Source of the DNA: Rhizobium sp.
Lineage (GTDB): Bacteria; Pseudomonadota; Alphaproteobacteria; Rhizobiales; Rhizobiaceae
Assembly (NCBI GenBank): GCA_028290545.1
Contig: JAQGJP010000099.1
Span: 1-64,000 of the forward strand
Direction: 5' to 3'
Length of the DNA stretch: 64,000 nucleotides
How positions within the stretch are numbered: position 1 is the first letter of the stretch; each line of letters starts with the position of its first letter. The position numbers were made by a program, and so were the translations under genes. Below, piece by piece: positions 51,911 through 61,594 of the stretch. The notes beneath the pieces are model-generated. The model had not been told where the DNA came from. It worked only from the letters and a program-made list of their open reading frames with translations, and did no database searches.

Positions 51911-54535
51911 TCATAGCATGAAGTCGGCTTTCGAAAAACTGACGCTCCCGGTCAGTTCCACCTGCATGTCCGCAAACTTGTCGCCGTTGACATCGATTTC
52001 AACGATCGGGATGCCGCCCTGCTTGTCGAAGCGCACCTCGCCAGCCTTGCCGCCGAACGCCGCTCCTTCATGGGAGAGGAGCGTGAAAGCATCATTCTTT
52101 GTGGTCAATGAGTTGGCGTCGATTTCGCTGAGATCGATCTGATCCTGACCGTGCTTGAAATCGGTAATGACGTCACGGAAAAAGGCACTGCTCTGGCTTG
52201 CCAACGTGAAGACGAAATCGTCCTTGCCGGCGCCGCCTGTCATCGTGTCGATGCCGGCATTGCCGATAAGCCTGTCGTCGCCCTCGCCACCATCCAGCGC
52301 GTCGTTGCCGCCCCAGCCGTCAAGCGTGTTTTTACCTTTGTCTCCGGTGAGCGTGTCGGTCCCGTAGCCGCCGGTGAGATTCTCGAAGTTGCGGATCTTG
52401 TCTTCGGCCACACCACCGACCATGACCGTCACGGTTTTCAGGCCGTTCAGCGTGGCAATCACGGCGGAGCTGAAATTGTTGGTATAAACAGCGGTATCGC
52501 TGCCTTTGCCGCCATCCAGCACGTCGATGCCGCCGCCGCCCAGAATCGCGTCATCACCGCCCATGCCATTCACGGTGTCGGCGTTATATTGCATGTTGAG
52601 CTCTTCATTCTTATCGGAGCCAACATAGTCCATCGAGTTTGATGTGCCTTGGAGACGAAGGCTTTCCCAGTTGGCAACCTTGGCGACGACCTTGCCATCC
52701 AGCGTGATCTTCTCGCCATCGACGAAATTGATGTCATTGTTCCAGGTGGTGATCTCAAGCTTATCGCCCTTGCCGGCGCCCATGTCGAAGATGCCGACCT
52801 GGCCCGCTTCCGGCGCCTTCCAGCTGGTGGTCTCGATCAACAGGTAATCGTTGCCGTCGCCCGTCTTCACATTGTCCTTGCCGCCCAGCGCAACCCTGGC
52901 GCTGTCGTCGCCCGTGCCCATATCGACCATGTCGCTGCCGAACGACGAGTTCACCGTGTCGTTGCCGCCCAGCGTCCTGATCGTGTCGTTGCCGTAGGAC
53001 GTGTTACCGAGCTGAAAGGTGTTGGCATTGTCATTGCCGAGGTAATCGAATTGCCCATCGGCATTGGCAGAGAACTGCACCGTTTCGACATTCTTGATGA
53101 TGGCGAGCTGCGTGCCATTGGCGCTGAACCTGGTCACGTCGCCGATGCGGATCTGGTAGGTCCACTGCTGGCTGTTTGCGAACTGTACATAGGCGATATC
53201 CTTGCCGGACCCGCCATCGGCGGTGTCAAGGCCGCCATCGACGGTTTCGCTGTCATAGCTTAGGTAGAGGCCGTCATCGCCCGAGCCGCCGAGCAACTGA
53301 TCCGTTCCCAGGCCGCCGCCGACATTGTCGTTGCCTGCGCCGCCGTTGACGACATCGTTGCCGCTCATGTCCTGGCGCAAATAATCATCAAAATCTCCGT
53401 CGAGGAAATCGTTGCCTTCGCCGCCGGTGATATGGTCGTCGCCCGCGCCGCCACGGATCGTGTCGCCGCCGTTGCCGCCGTCCATTTTGTCGTTGCCGCT
53501 ATTGCCGCTGATATAGTCGGCATCGTCGTCGCCATTGAGAAAGTCGCCGCCGGCCGCCCCGACCAGCCAGTCGTTGCCATTGCCGCCATGAACCTTCTTG
53601 GAGCCGGTGTCGGTCTCGAAGCCTTCGACGACCGCGCGGTCGGCGCCATCGCCCATGTCGCCGGTATCGCCACCGGCACCCATGTTCCAGTTGTCGGCGG
53701 CCGTACCACCGGTGAAATCGTCGTCACCATTGTTGGTATTGTACTGGGCTGCATCGTCGCCCGCGACGATGATGTCGTTGCCGCTTCCGGTGTAGACGAT
53801 CGAGAATTTCTCGATACTGGTCAGCGTGCCGTAGCCGTTGAGATCGAATTTCTTCGTCTGCAGATCGAGCTTGATGGCCGCCGTTGCTTCCGAGAGGTTG
53901 AACGCGGCCGTGTCGGTGCCCTTGCCGCCATCGAGAAACTGTTGGCCGCTGCCGCCATCCAGGAAATCGTCGCCATCCATGCCCTTGAGATGATCGTCGC
54001 TCCCCGCGCCCGCCAGTTGGTCATCGAGATCACCGCCCTGGATGACGTCAGCGCCGATATTGCCGTAGAAAACCAGCCGCTCGAACCCCTGAACGGCAAC
54101 GGCATAAGCCGCGCCGATATACATCGTGCTGCCGGTCTGGGTCAGCGTGAATGTAATCGGCTCCGCGGTCGGGAAGGTGGTGCCGTAGTAGGAAATATTG
54201 ATGGTGTCCGTTCCTGCGTCGCCGAAGGCCTGATCGCCACCGTCCGCCGAACGGAAATTGACGGTGTCGTCGCCGCTGCCGCCATGGATAATGTCATGAC
54301 CGATCGGCCCGACAAAGCCGGCGGGAATGCTGCCGACGTCCCAGAGCACGTCGTTGTCGGCACCGCCATCGAGATTGTCGTCGCCGACGCCACCGTCGAT
54401 ATAGTCGGCTCCCGCGAGACCCTTGATGACGTCGTTGCTCTCGTTGCCATACATAGAGTCATTGTTGCCGGAGCCATCGAACGTATCGCTCGCGTTGTCG
54501 CTGGAATAAGTGTTTCCGGTCTGCGTGACGGCCAT
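51911..54535 (-). CDS. Large RTX (calcium-binding beta-roll) protein
   Basis: An 874-residue protein made almost wholly of RTX blocks, with GGxGxDxLxGxxG nonapeptide runs near residues 40-100, 150-215, 320-430 and 690-770, separated by longer beta-rich stretches. The C-terminal end (GGAGKDDFVFTLASQSSAFFRDVITDFKHGQDQIDLSEID) has the pattern of the serralysin C-terminal region used in type I secretion. There is no signal peptide. No enzyme domain is seen, so an adhesin, biofilm or surface-layer role is possible. GGGAGAA lies upstream. No dedicated exporter is in the window. Confidence 0.9.
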   Translation of the reverse strand: MAVTQTGNTYSSDNASDTFDGSGNNDSMYGNESNDVIKGLAGADYIDGGVGDDNLDGGADNDVLWDVGSIPAGFVGPIGHDIIHGGSGDDTVNFRSADGGDQAFGDAGTDTINISYYGTTFPTAEPITFTLTQTGSTMYIGAAYAVAVQGFERLVFYGNIGADVIQGGDLDDQLAGAGSDDHLKGMDGDDFLDGGSGQQFLDGGKGTDTAAFNLSEATAAIKLDLQTKKFDLNGYGTLTSIEKFSIVYTGSGNDIIVAGDDAAQYNTNNGDDDFTGGTAADNWNMGAGGDTGDMGDGADRAVVEGFETDTGSKKVHGGNGNDWLVGAAGGDFLNGDDDADYISGNSGNDKMDGGNGGDTIRGGAGDDHITGGEGNDFLDGDFDDYLRQDMSGNDVVNGGAGNDNVGGGLGTDQLLGGSGDDGLYLSYDSETVDGGLDTADGGSGKDIAYVQFANSQQWTYQIRIGDVTRFSANGTQLAIIKNVETVQFSANADGQFDYLGNDNANTFQLGNTSYGNDTIRTLGGNDTVNSSFGSDMVDMGTGDDSARVALGGKDNVKTGDGNDYLLIETTSWKAPEAGQVGIFDMGAGKGDKLEITTWNNDINFVDGEKITLDGKVVAKVANWESLRLQGTSNSMDYVGSDKNEELNMQYNADTVNGMGGDDAILGGGGIDVLDGGKGSDTAVYTNNFSSAVIATLNGLKTVTVMVGGVAEDKIRNFENLTGGYGTDTLTGDKGKNTLDGWGGNDALDGGEGDDRLIGNAGIDTMTGGAGKDDFVFTLASQSSAFFRDVITDFKHGQDQIDLSEIDANSLTTKNDAFTLLSHEGAAFGGKAGEVRFDKQGGIPIVEIDVNGDKFADMQVELTGSVSFSKADFML

Positions 54536-54585
54536 GATGCATTCTCCCTGTATGAGGAAAGCATTTTCAATGGTATTCGGGCTTT

Positions 54586-54614
54586 GTCAGTCCCCCGATC
54601 AGGGAGTTACTGAC
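54586..54614. promoter_or_regulatory. Hairpin between the LuxR gene and the large RTX gene
   Basis: GTCAGT (54586-54591) pairs with ACTGAC (54609-54614), with a C-run/G-run pair inside. It is 28 nt past the LuxR stop codon and about 50 bp before the RTX start. There is no T-run. It may attenuate read-through or be a binding site; I cannot tell which. Confidence 0.4.
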
Positions 54615-54642
54615 GGATTCTTAACAAGCCGGTGGATCTGTG

Positions 54643-55365
54643 TCAGGTAGGAATGATCGCAAACCGTGTTGCGATCGCCACCAGTTCGGCGCGATTGCGT
54701 GCGTCCAGCTTGCGCTTGGCGCGCTCGGCATGTTCATGCACCGTGGAGCCGCTGATGCCCAGTGCTTCGCCGGCTTTCCGATCGGACAGCCCGAGGGCGA
54801 TCATTTTGACGCATTCGATCTCGCGCGGCGTCAGGCCGGCCGGCGATATGCGGAAACCGTCGCGTGGAACCAGATGCCGAATTCGGTCGTGAAAAACCAG
54901 CGAGACAGCCGTCAGATCGGCTTTCTCATGCTTGTCGAGCATGTGATCGTTGGCCACCAGGCTCACCAGTCCGTAGTGGGTGCCTCTGCGGTGCAGGGGC
55001 ACGACCAGACCGTCGGTCCAGCCTTCGGCTGCGATTTTTGTCAGGGCCTCCGTTCCGGCAATCGAAAGTCCGCGCCGGATGCGGAGTTCTGCCCAGGTAA
55101 AGGCGCCTTCCGTCTGGCCCAGCGCCCCTACGACGGGGTCATGCTCCAGCATGCCGGACTGGAAATAGTAATTGCGCCACCGTTCCGGCCATTCCATCGC
55201 ATGAAAGACATTGCGTTTGCGATTGGCGAGATCTATTTCTCCGCTGGTGAAGGTGTCGATATGATGCTGGACGATAAATCCGCGAAAGCAATCGATCGCC
55301 GACTGCGCGCCTTTGCAGTTGTAAATGTCAATGATTGCATTCGTTACAGTATATTTCAGAGCCAC
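54643..55365 (-). CDS. LuxR-type quorum-sensing regulator (no LuxI partner seen)
   Basis: A 240-residue regulator with an N-terminal autoinducer-binding domain and a C-terminal LuxR helix-turn-helix (LTPREIECVKMIALGLSDRKAGEALGISGSTVHEHAERAKRKL). Residues known to contact acyl-homoserine lactones in this family look conserved: Trp-Tyr in WRNYYF, Asp-Pro in EHDPVV, Trp in AFTWAEL and the Gly of DGLVVPLHRRG. The only sensible start is a GTG at 55365. No luxI-like synthase is in the window. It reads toward the RTX gene and may control it. Confidence 0.85.
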   Translation of the reverse strand: MALKYTVTNAIIDIYNCKGAQSAIDCFRGFIVQHHIDTFTSGEIDLANRKRNVFHAMEWPERWRNYYFQSGMLEHDPVVGALGQTEGAFTWAELRIRRGLSIAGTEALTKIAAEGWTDGLVVPLHRRGTHYGLVSLVANDHMLDKHEKADLTAVSLVFHDRIRHLVPRDGFRISPAGLTPREIECVKMIALGLSDRKAGEALGISGSTVHEHAERAKRKLDARNRAELVAIATRFAIIPT

Positions 55366-55415
55366 AAATGCGCCCGGTCAAGTCTTTCAGGAACCACTGC
55401 CGGTGATGATAGAAT

Positions 55416-56708
55416 TCAATCGATGCGTTTGTCTATGAAATGTTTGGCCATCGCGCCATTGTTGTAAAACTGAGCTTTTATTGCGCGTAGCGGATCTGGC
55501 ACAATCCTGGATGTTTCCAGTGCCATGGATTGGCGTTTTCCTGTCGCCACGCCCGCTAGCGCGCGGCCGAACACCGTTCCCGGTGATATGCCGCGGCCAT
55601 TATAGCCGGTGATCGACCAGACGTTTTCCTCCGGCTGGTGGAAGACCGGCAGGTTATTTCTGGTCATGTCGATCTTGCCGTCCCACCAGTATTCGAAGTC
55701 GAATTCGCCGATAAACGGAAAGACGGATTTGACATAGCGACGCGCAAAGCTGCGATGGGTTCCGGTTGCAAGCGCATCGAGTGCGCCGATCGAACCGAAG
55801 ATCAGCCGCCCGGCCTTGTCCTTGCGGAAGGAGGTCATAACCACACCGGTGTCCCAGCTGCCATGCCCTTCCGGCAGAATGCGCGCTATGACATCGGCGG
55901 GCAGCGGATTGGTGGCGAACTGGAAATAGGTCAGGAAGGTGATTTCCTGTTGGTGCCCGCTGAAATTCATCGATGGCACCAACGAGGCGTAGGCATTGCT
56001 GGCGATGATCAGTTTCTCGGTGGTCACCTTGCCGGACGGCGTGTCGAGCGTGAAGGTCGCGCCAGTTCTCGTGGCCCTGGTCACGGGCGTGTCAGTATAG
56101 ACCTTTGCACCGGCGCTGATGGCGGCTCGTGCGAGCCCCCGCGCATAGGCCAGCGGCTGCACCGTGCCGGCGCGGCGGTCGAGAAGCGCGCCAGCAAAGC
56201 CGGTGGCGCCTGTCAGTCGGGCAGCATCCCCGGCGGATAGCGCCTCGACGGGAGCGCCACGCTTCTGCCATTGCGCGGCCCGAAGATTGATCTCCTTGAC
56301 GCCCTCTTGTCCGATGGCGAGATGCAAAGTGCCGTTGTGCACGGCTTCGCACTCGATTCCGTGCTTTTCGATCAGCTTGTAGACGAGGCCTGGTCCGTCG
56401 CCAAGTTCGGTGAGCAGGCGATTGCCGACGGTGTCTCCAAGTGTCGAAACCACTTCGTCGGGACGCACCCACATTCCGGCATTGACCAGGCCGACATTGC
56501 GGCCTGAGCCGCCATAACCGATGGTTTTCGCTTCCAGAACGACGCAACTGACGCCTGCTTCGGCAAGGTGCAGGGCGGCCGACAGGCCGGTGAACCCGCC
56601 GCCGACAATGGCGACCGACGTCGATATATCGCTTTCGAGCGCAGAAGTCGAAGGCGGCGGCGGAGCGGAATGAGTCCACAGATTCTTATGATTGCTTTCG
56701 TTGCCCAT
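55416..56708 (-). CDS. FAD-dependent oxidoreductase (DAO family)
   Basis: A 430-residue flavoprotein. The FAD-binding Rossmann motif is SVAIVGGGFTGLSAALHLAEAGVSCVVLEA and SGRNVGLVNAGMWV follows. The C-terminal phrase SITGYNGRGISPGTVFGRALAG matches the PuuB/amino-acid deaminase group. Likely substrates are amines, D-amino acids or gamma-glutamyl-amines. ATG 56708 is chosen; the frame is open upstream to 56957 but that part overlaps the preceding gene. It follows the alpha-oxoamine synthase gene. Confidence 0.88.
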   Translation of the reverse strand: MGNESNHKNLWTHSAPPPPSTSALESDISTSVAIVGGGFTGLSAALHLAEAGVSCVVLEAKTIGYGGSGRNVGLVNAGMWVRPDEVVSTLGDTVGNRLLTELGDGPGLVYKLIEKHGIECEAVHNGTLHLAIGQEGVKEINLRAAQWQKRGAPVEALSAGDAARLTGATGFAGALLDRRAGTVQPLAYARGLARAAISAGAKVYTDTPVTRATRTGATFTLDTPSGKVTTEKLIIASNAYASLVPSMNFSGHQQEITFLTYFQFATNPLPADVIARILPEGHGSWDTGVVMTSFRKDKAGRLIFGSIGALDALATGTHRSFARRYVKSVFPFIGEFDFEYWWDGKIDMTRNNLPVFHQPEENVWSITGYNGRGISPGTVFGRALAGVATGKRQSMALETSRIVPDPLRAIKAQFYNNGAMAKHFIDKRID

Positions 56709-56820
56709 GATGCCTGCACTGCCTCGATACGTGGTCGAAGCAGCCTTATCACGGGCAAAAAAATACGGAAACCGATTGCAATCCGTTTCCGCATAATGTT
56801 TGCCGATGTCAATGCGCAGT

Positions 56821-58197
56821 CTATTCAGCGGCGGCTGCGGCGGGAAGCTTGACTGGCATCGGGCGCAGTTCCGGATTGGTATCTTCGTCATTGTCGTTGG
56901 CAGACAGCCATTCGCAATGCATTTCGGCAATTTCACGCGACTTGGCGGCGATTTCAATCATGGCGTCGATCTGCTCATCGGTATGGTCGGCCATGACCTG
57001 CAGGCGCCAGCGGCAGGCATTGCGGGCGACAGCCGGATGCTCGACCAGGTTGACGATGCCGCCGAACTCCACGGCATAGCGTGTCATCAGCCGGGCGAGC
57101 AGGACATCGCCGATCAGCATCGGAACAACGGCACTCGGCTTGCCCAGAACTTCAAAGCCCGCTTCCTCCAGTCCGGCGCGCAGGCGATGGCTGTTGTGCA
57201 GCATCTTCTCACGCCGCATCGCACCTTCCTCGCCCTCGATGATATCGAGCGCGCCGAGAATGGTGGCCGCCTGAATTGGCGACATGGCATTGGTGAACGT
57301 CGATGGTCCGCACTGGCCGCGGAGCCCGAAGCGAAAACCCTTGTTGTTGGTGGCGACGAAGCCGCCCATCGATGCGAAGCTCTTGGAGAATGCGCCAACC
57401 AGCACGTCGACCTGACCCAGCATGCCGAAATCCTCGATCTTGCCACGTCCGGTGGCGCCGAGCGCGCCGAGATCGTGTGCGCAATCGACCAGCAGGGTGG
57501 CGTTGTAGCGGTGGCAGAGTTCCTGCATGGCGGGGATATCGGGGAAGTCGCTATCCATCGAGAACAGGGTTTCCGTGACCACCAGAATACCGCCGGTCTG
57601 GTCTTCGCGACGGATGCGTTCCAGCCTGCTTTCGACGGCGCGCAGGTTGAGATGAGAATGTACGTGGACATTGTCGGTGGCGTCTCGCGCCGCTTCCTGC
57701 AGGCATGCATGCGCAAGAATGTCGATCACCACGTGATCGCCGGATTTGACCAGCGTTTTGACCGCGCCGTAGCCTGCAGCCCAGCCGATCGGGAAGACAA
57801 CGACATCGTCGAAGCCAAGGAAAGCTTCAAGTCTGCGCTCGAGCGCAACCGAGAGCGCGGTATTACCCATCAATGCCGCGGAACCGGCGCTATGCAAGCC
57901 GTATTGATCGATTGCCTTCTTGGCGGCTTCCATCAGCTTGGGATGCGAGGAGAGCGACAGATAATCCTGGCTGGCGAAATTGTGTCCCTTGAAGGCCGTC
58001 CCATCGCGGTGAGCGCCTTCGATGAAGGCACCAACGCGGCTTGTTGAGTATTTCTGGTAGGGGTCGAGGCCATGCTGCACCCGCTTTTCCCACCAGTCGC
58101 CGGATTCGTCCCAGCGGGCGAGCAGATTGGTCGGATAGGTGTGCTTTTCAACCGCGGGAAGACTTGTTCTCAATTGGCCGGGAATGTTCTCGAACAT
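56821..58197 (-). CDS. Alpha-oxoamine synthase-family PLP enzyme
   Basis: A 458-residue aminotransferase-fold enzyme. The PLP-binding Lys is in VLVGAFSKSFASMGGFVAT, the ring-stacking His in SGDHVVIDILAHACLQ and the PLP-N1 Asp in TLLVDCAHDLGALGATGRG. The family condenses an amino acid with an acyl-CoA or acyl-ACP. The FSKSFA context resembles serine palmitoyltransferase as much as 8-amino-7-oxononanoate synthase, so the exact reaction is open. ATG 58197 is chosen because AAGGGTATAGCG lies before it; the open frame to 58263 looks non-coding. The C-terminal tail is Ala-rich. Confidence 0.85.
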   Translation of the reverse strand: MFENIPGQLRTSLPAVEKHTYPTNLLARWDESGDWWEKRVQHGLDPYQKYSTSRVGAFIEGAHRDGTAFKGHNFASQDYLSLSSHPKLMEAAKKAIDQYGLHSAGSAALMGNTALSVALERRLEAFLGFDDVVVFPIGWAAGYGAVKTLVKSGDHVVIDILAHACLQEAARDATDNVHVHSHLNLRAVESRLERIRREDQTGGILVVTETLFSMDSDFPDIPAMQELCHRYNATLLVDCAHDLGALGATGRGKIEDFGMLGQVDVLVGAFSKSFASMGGFVATNNKGFRFGLRGQCGPSTFTNAMSPIQAATILGALDIIEGEEGAMRREKMLHNSHRLRAGLEEAGFEVLGKPSAVVPMLIGDVLLARLMTRYAVEFGGIVNLVEHPAVARNACRWRLQVMADHTDEQIDAMIEIAAKSREIAEMHCEWLSANDNDEDTNPELRPMPVKLPAAAAAE

Positions 58198-58394
58198 CGC
58201 TATACCCTTTACTAACACGCGGCGTTCCTTTGTCAGATCATCTCTTAGGTATCGAAAGGACACGATGTCGCTTTCAACTGCGTTGAAGAAAACGCTCTAA
58301 GCTTTTATAAAGATTAACAAACTATGAATTTAAGTCAATTGTACCGCATTGGCACATGTATGAAAATGGGATAATTTCCCTATTCATGGTTAAC

Positions 58395-58427
58395 AAAAAG
58401 GCCTCGCGACGTTAACCGCGAGGCCTT
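58395..58427 (-). terminator. Rho-independent terminator of the YkuD gene
   Basis: On the minus strand AAGGCCTCGCG and CGCGAGGCCTT form an 11-bp stem with an 8-nt loop followed by a T-run. It lies 24 nt past the stop codon. Confidence 0.9.
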
Positions 58428-58450
58428 AAGATGCGTGATTTTGCGAGGCA

Positions 58451-59878
58451 TCAATCGATGAATTCGACTGTCACGCCGGGTTTGACCATTTTTGCAAGCT
58501 CTCGCGCATCCCAATTGGTAAGCCGAATGCAACCATGGCTTTGAGTCTTGCCGATACGGGAGGGGTCGGGCGTTCCATGGATACCGTAGGTCGGCTTGTC
58601 GAGTGCGATCCAGACCGTGCCGACCGGACCATTCGGACCTGGCGGAATGGTCAGTACTTTGGTATTGCCGCCCTGTTGAAAATTGATCTTCGGGTTATAA
58701 GTATAGTTGGGGTCTAGCGCCACGCGGTCGACCACGTGAATGCCTGAAGGCGAAGGCGTATCACTTGAGCCGATCGAGGCGGGGAAGGCCGCAACCAGTT
58801 CGCCCATCGGCCCATAGGCAAACAACTGCTTGCGGGCCTTGTCAGCGACGATCTTTGCCACCACTGCAGTTTTCGGCAGACCTGGATTGATCACCTTGAC
58901 CACCGTCCCGGGCATCGTGAAATCCTTGCCGGGATTGAGCTCCTTGAGATAGTTCTCATCCATGTGGAAGCGTTCGGCGAGCGCTTCGGTCACAGATGTG
59001 TAGGCCATCGAGGGAAGCGCTGCCTTCTGGGAATAGTCTTCCGGAATCGATGCGACGTAAGGGCCGGCGGCATCTGCCGAACTAATGGTATATTCCATCA
59101 CCGGCAGCCCGCCGCTGAAGCCCAGACGGGTCATGATGTCTTCGGAATTGTTCGGATCCAGTTTCTCGCCGCTAATCTTTTCATAAGCGAGAACGGCCTT
59201 GGACACATTCAGGCCCATCCGGCCGTCGATGACGCCGGGGGAGGCGGCTTCGCGGTCGAGAAATACCTGAAGCGCGGTGATCTCGAATTTGGATTTCTTC
59301 GGATCCAGGGTGATCACCGGATCGACCGGCTTGTCCTCGATCGCCGGCTGGAGGGGCTCCAGCGCCGCGATGTCCCCCTCCTGGCTCTGGTCCATATTGT
59401 CGGTGCGGATGCCATCGCTCGGCAAAGTCTGGTTTTCGAAATTCTGTGCAGTGCCGCTGTTGTCGTTCATTTCGGGAACGGAACCGGTCACAGTCTCTGT
59501 TTCATCATTCTGCGGTCGGTCGGGGAAATAATTCGGATCGCCCGCGCCGGCGCCATTGCTATCGATCTCGTCCTGCTGGTCAAAGCTTTCGACACCCGGC
59601 AGCCGGCGGCGATTATCAGCCCGCGCGAGATAATTGCGCGCCCGCACTTCGGTGGCGATCATGTTACCGAAGTGGTCGATCAATACGCGCTGCCCGCGGC
59701 TGTTGCGCTTGACAACGACATCGCTGGCATCTGGAATATAGTCCAGCAGCTCGCCTTCGGGCGTCACCAGCACCATGCCGTGCGGGTCGATGCCCTGATC
59801 CTGCGCGATAGCGGTACCCGCCAGCAGCATGGCCATCAAAGGGAGTGCAAGAATTGTCTTTTTCATTTCCCGGTGCAT
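58451..59878 (-). CDS. L,D-transpeptidase (YkuD) with long N-terminal region
   Basis: A 475-residue exported protein. Signal peptide MKKTILALPLMAMLLAGTAIAQ, then a long acidic, disordered linker with Gln/Asn/Asp-rich text, a LysM-like segment (about 300-340), and a C-terminal YkuD domain. The catalytic motif HGTPDPSRIGK...SHGCIRLTN contains the nucleophilic Cys. It would form 3-3 cross-links or attach proteins to peptidoglycan in the periplasm. The start is ATG 59878 (MHREMKK), or ATG 59866 four codons later; neither has a strong Shine-Dalgarno. Confidence 0.9.
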   Translation of the reverse strand: MHREMKKTILALPLMAMLLAGTAIAQDQGIDPHGMVLVTPEGELLDYIPDASDVVVKRNSRGQRVLIDHFGNMIATEVRARNYLARADNRRRLPGVESFDQQDEIDSNGAGAGDPNYFPDRPQNDETETVTGSVPEMNDNSGTAQNFENQTLPSDGIRTDNMDQSQEGDIAALEPLQPAIEDKPVDPVITLDPKKSKFEITALQVFLDREAASPGVIDGRMGLNVSKAVLAYEKISGEKLDPNNSEDIMTRLGFSGGLPVMEYTISSADAAGPYVASIPEDYSQKAALPSMAYTSVTEALAERFHMDENYLKELNPGKDFTMPGTVVKVINPGLPKTAVVAKIVADKARKQLFAYGPMGELVAAFPASIGSSDTPSPSGIHVVDRVALDPNYTYNPKINFQQGGNTKVLTIPPGPNGPVGTVWIALDKPTYGIHGTPDPSRIGKTQSHGCIRLTNWDARELAKMVKPGVTVEFID

Positions 59879-60059
59879 TTTCACAATGTTGAAATCGGTT
59901 GACGGAACGGCGGATTTAGCGTGAGCCAAACACCTGAAATTTGACTCTATTGTGGAATTTCTAAACCCTTGGTGAATAAATGATGAAAATCGCACTTCGT
60001 TCCAGGCGTTGACGCTCAATATGAAGTGATCGATGAATTTGCATGGCATAGGAGAAGAG

Positions 60060-60887
60060 ATGCTTCTGGGAAATGATTGGCTGAAATTCGAACTCGATGA
60101 AGAATCAGCGCTGGATATCGGCTCGATGAAAGTGGATGGCGTGGAGATGGCGCCGGGCGACGCGGTGCCGGACGATGGCGATCCGCGCATCCTGCGGGCG
60201 GTCGGCGGCTTTCTGTTTACCTGTGGACCAGATCATATCCGCCACCCCGAGCCGGTCGAGACCATGCCGGCCAAGCTCTACCCTCTGCATGGTTCGATGT
60301 CCGGGACGAAGCCGCATATCACCGGCGAGACGAAGACGGCGGACTTTCATGAGGTGACGGCCAGCATCAAGGTGACGGTGGCGCAGGGCGGCGAGGCCGA
60401 GATTGTCCGCTCATGGCGCTTCGACCTGGTGACCGGGGACGTCAGTCTTGAAGACCGGCTGATCAATATCGGCAAGTCGGCTTTTCCGCCGATGCTGATG
60501 TATCACATGAATATCAATACCCATCTTTTCGATGATCGAACGACTTTGGCGGGTCCATCCTTCGAGGGCGGCAATATCCACTGGCGGATTGGCGATGGCG
60601 ACGGCCATGTCTTCTGCAATCCGGCGGTCGCGGAGGATGACAAGGTAACCGTGCGGCTTGGGGCGATAGAGGCAATCGGCGGCAAGTCGTTGAATGTATG
60701 GTATGGGGCGGACTCTATTCCCCACTTGCAGATGTGGCGGAATGAAGCCGGCCACTGCAATGTGCTGGGGATCGAGCCGGTCACGCATCCATGGAAGAAG
60801 CGCCACGAACTCGACGCCATGGGCCTGATGAGCCCGCTGGCCGCCGGGGCATTCCGCATATACCGAATGGGCTTTGCCTTCCGGTGA
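60060..60887 (+). CDS. DUF4432-like aldose-epimerase-fold protein
   Basis: A 275-residue protein with a galactose-mutarotase-like fold as judged from PMLMYHMNINTHLFDD, MYHMNIN, and the C-terminal VLGIEPVTHPWKKRHELDAMG phrase found in DUF4432 proteins. The family is related to aldose 1-epimerase, but no activity has been verified that I know of. The His and Glu residues of a sugar-ring-opening site may be present in MLMYHMN and GIEPV. ATG 60060 has AGGAGAAGAG upstream. It is probably monocistronic. Confidence 0.75.
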   Translation: MLLGNDWLKFELDEESALDIGSMKVDGVEMAPGDAVPDDGDPRILRAVGGFLFTCGPDHIRHPEPVETMPAKLYPLHGSMSGTKPHITGETKTADFHEVTASIKVTVAQGGEAEIVRSWRFDLVTGDVSLEDRLINIGKSAFPPMLMYHMNINTHLFDDRTTLAGPSFEGGNIHWRIGDGDGHVFCNPAVAEDDKVTVRLGAIEAIGGKSLNVWYGADSIPHLQMWRNEAGHCNVLGIEPVTHPWKKRHELDAMGLMSPLAAGAFRIYRMGFAFR

Positions 60888-60943
60888 TTGACGGGCGGGG
60901 CGTCGCTCACTAGTTATTCCGCAACAGCCATTGTGAGGTCATC

Positions 60944-61276
60944 ATGAACATCCGTGAAATCACCGACGAATATTCCGTATCCCCGCAGATTGCGATCGAA
61001 GACCTCGACCAGATCAAGGCAATGGGCTTCAAATCGATTGTCTGCAATCGCCCGGATGACGAAGATCCGGGTCAGCCCGACTTCGCGGCCGTCGAATTGC
61101 GTGCCAAGCAACTCGGTCTTGAAATCGCGCATATTCCGGTCGTTGGCCAGCCCACCGGCGATGCGGTCAAGGCCATGGTCGATGCTCTCGATGAGATGCC
61201 GAAGCCGATGCTCGGCTATTGCAGGTCGGGCAATCGTTCGACGGTCATCTATCAGCAGACCGCGCATCTTCGTTAA
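60944..61276 (+). CDS. Small Cys-phosphatase-like (BLH/DUF442) protein
   Basis: A 110-residue protein of the TIGR01244/beta-lactamase-hydrolase-like group. The fold starts MNIREITDEYSVSPQIAIEDLDQIKAMGFKSIVCNRPDDE. The CX5R phosphatase-like loop is YCRSGNRST, with Cys and Arg in place. In other bacteria a similar domain is fused to a metallo-beta-lactamase sulfur dioxygenase (Blh); here it stands alone. Sulfide or persulfide metabolism is possible but not shown. GAGG lies upstream of the ATG. Confidence 0.8.
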   Translation: MNIREITDEYSVSPQIAIEDLDQIKAMGFKSIVCNRPDDEDPGQPDFAAVELRAKQLGLEIAHIPVVGQPTGDAVKAMVDALDEMPKPMLGYCRSGNRSTVIYQQTAHLR

Positions 61277-61594
61277 CGGAAGCTTTCATTTGCACCACGA
61301 CTTCTTAAATGTCGTTTTTCGAGGTTGTTGCAGAAGGAGCATTCATCTGACTATCGCATTTTCAATCTATGCGGTAGTCACCTCCTGATAATATCGTTAT
61401 CATCTCTCCCTGGTTGCATTCATCCGTTTCACCGCAGCAGGATGCACGTCTGTGCCGGCTGTTTCAAAAGCAGTATGTTTTCGGGGGCTTATACTTAAAC
61501 CTCTGTTAATTCCCGATCGCTAAATTAACCTGTATCTTACGTAATAACGGGTTATCTGGGTGACGCCGGCATGTGGCGAGGGGGGTGTAAGCCA
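61277..61594. other. Intergenic region before the fifth receptor
   Basis: 318 bp that holds the end of the BLH transcript and the leader of the receptor gene. It is AT-rich near 61490-61550. I see no gene, tRNA or strong hairpin and assign no promoter. Confidence 0.5.
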
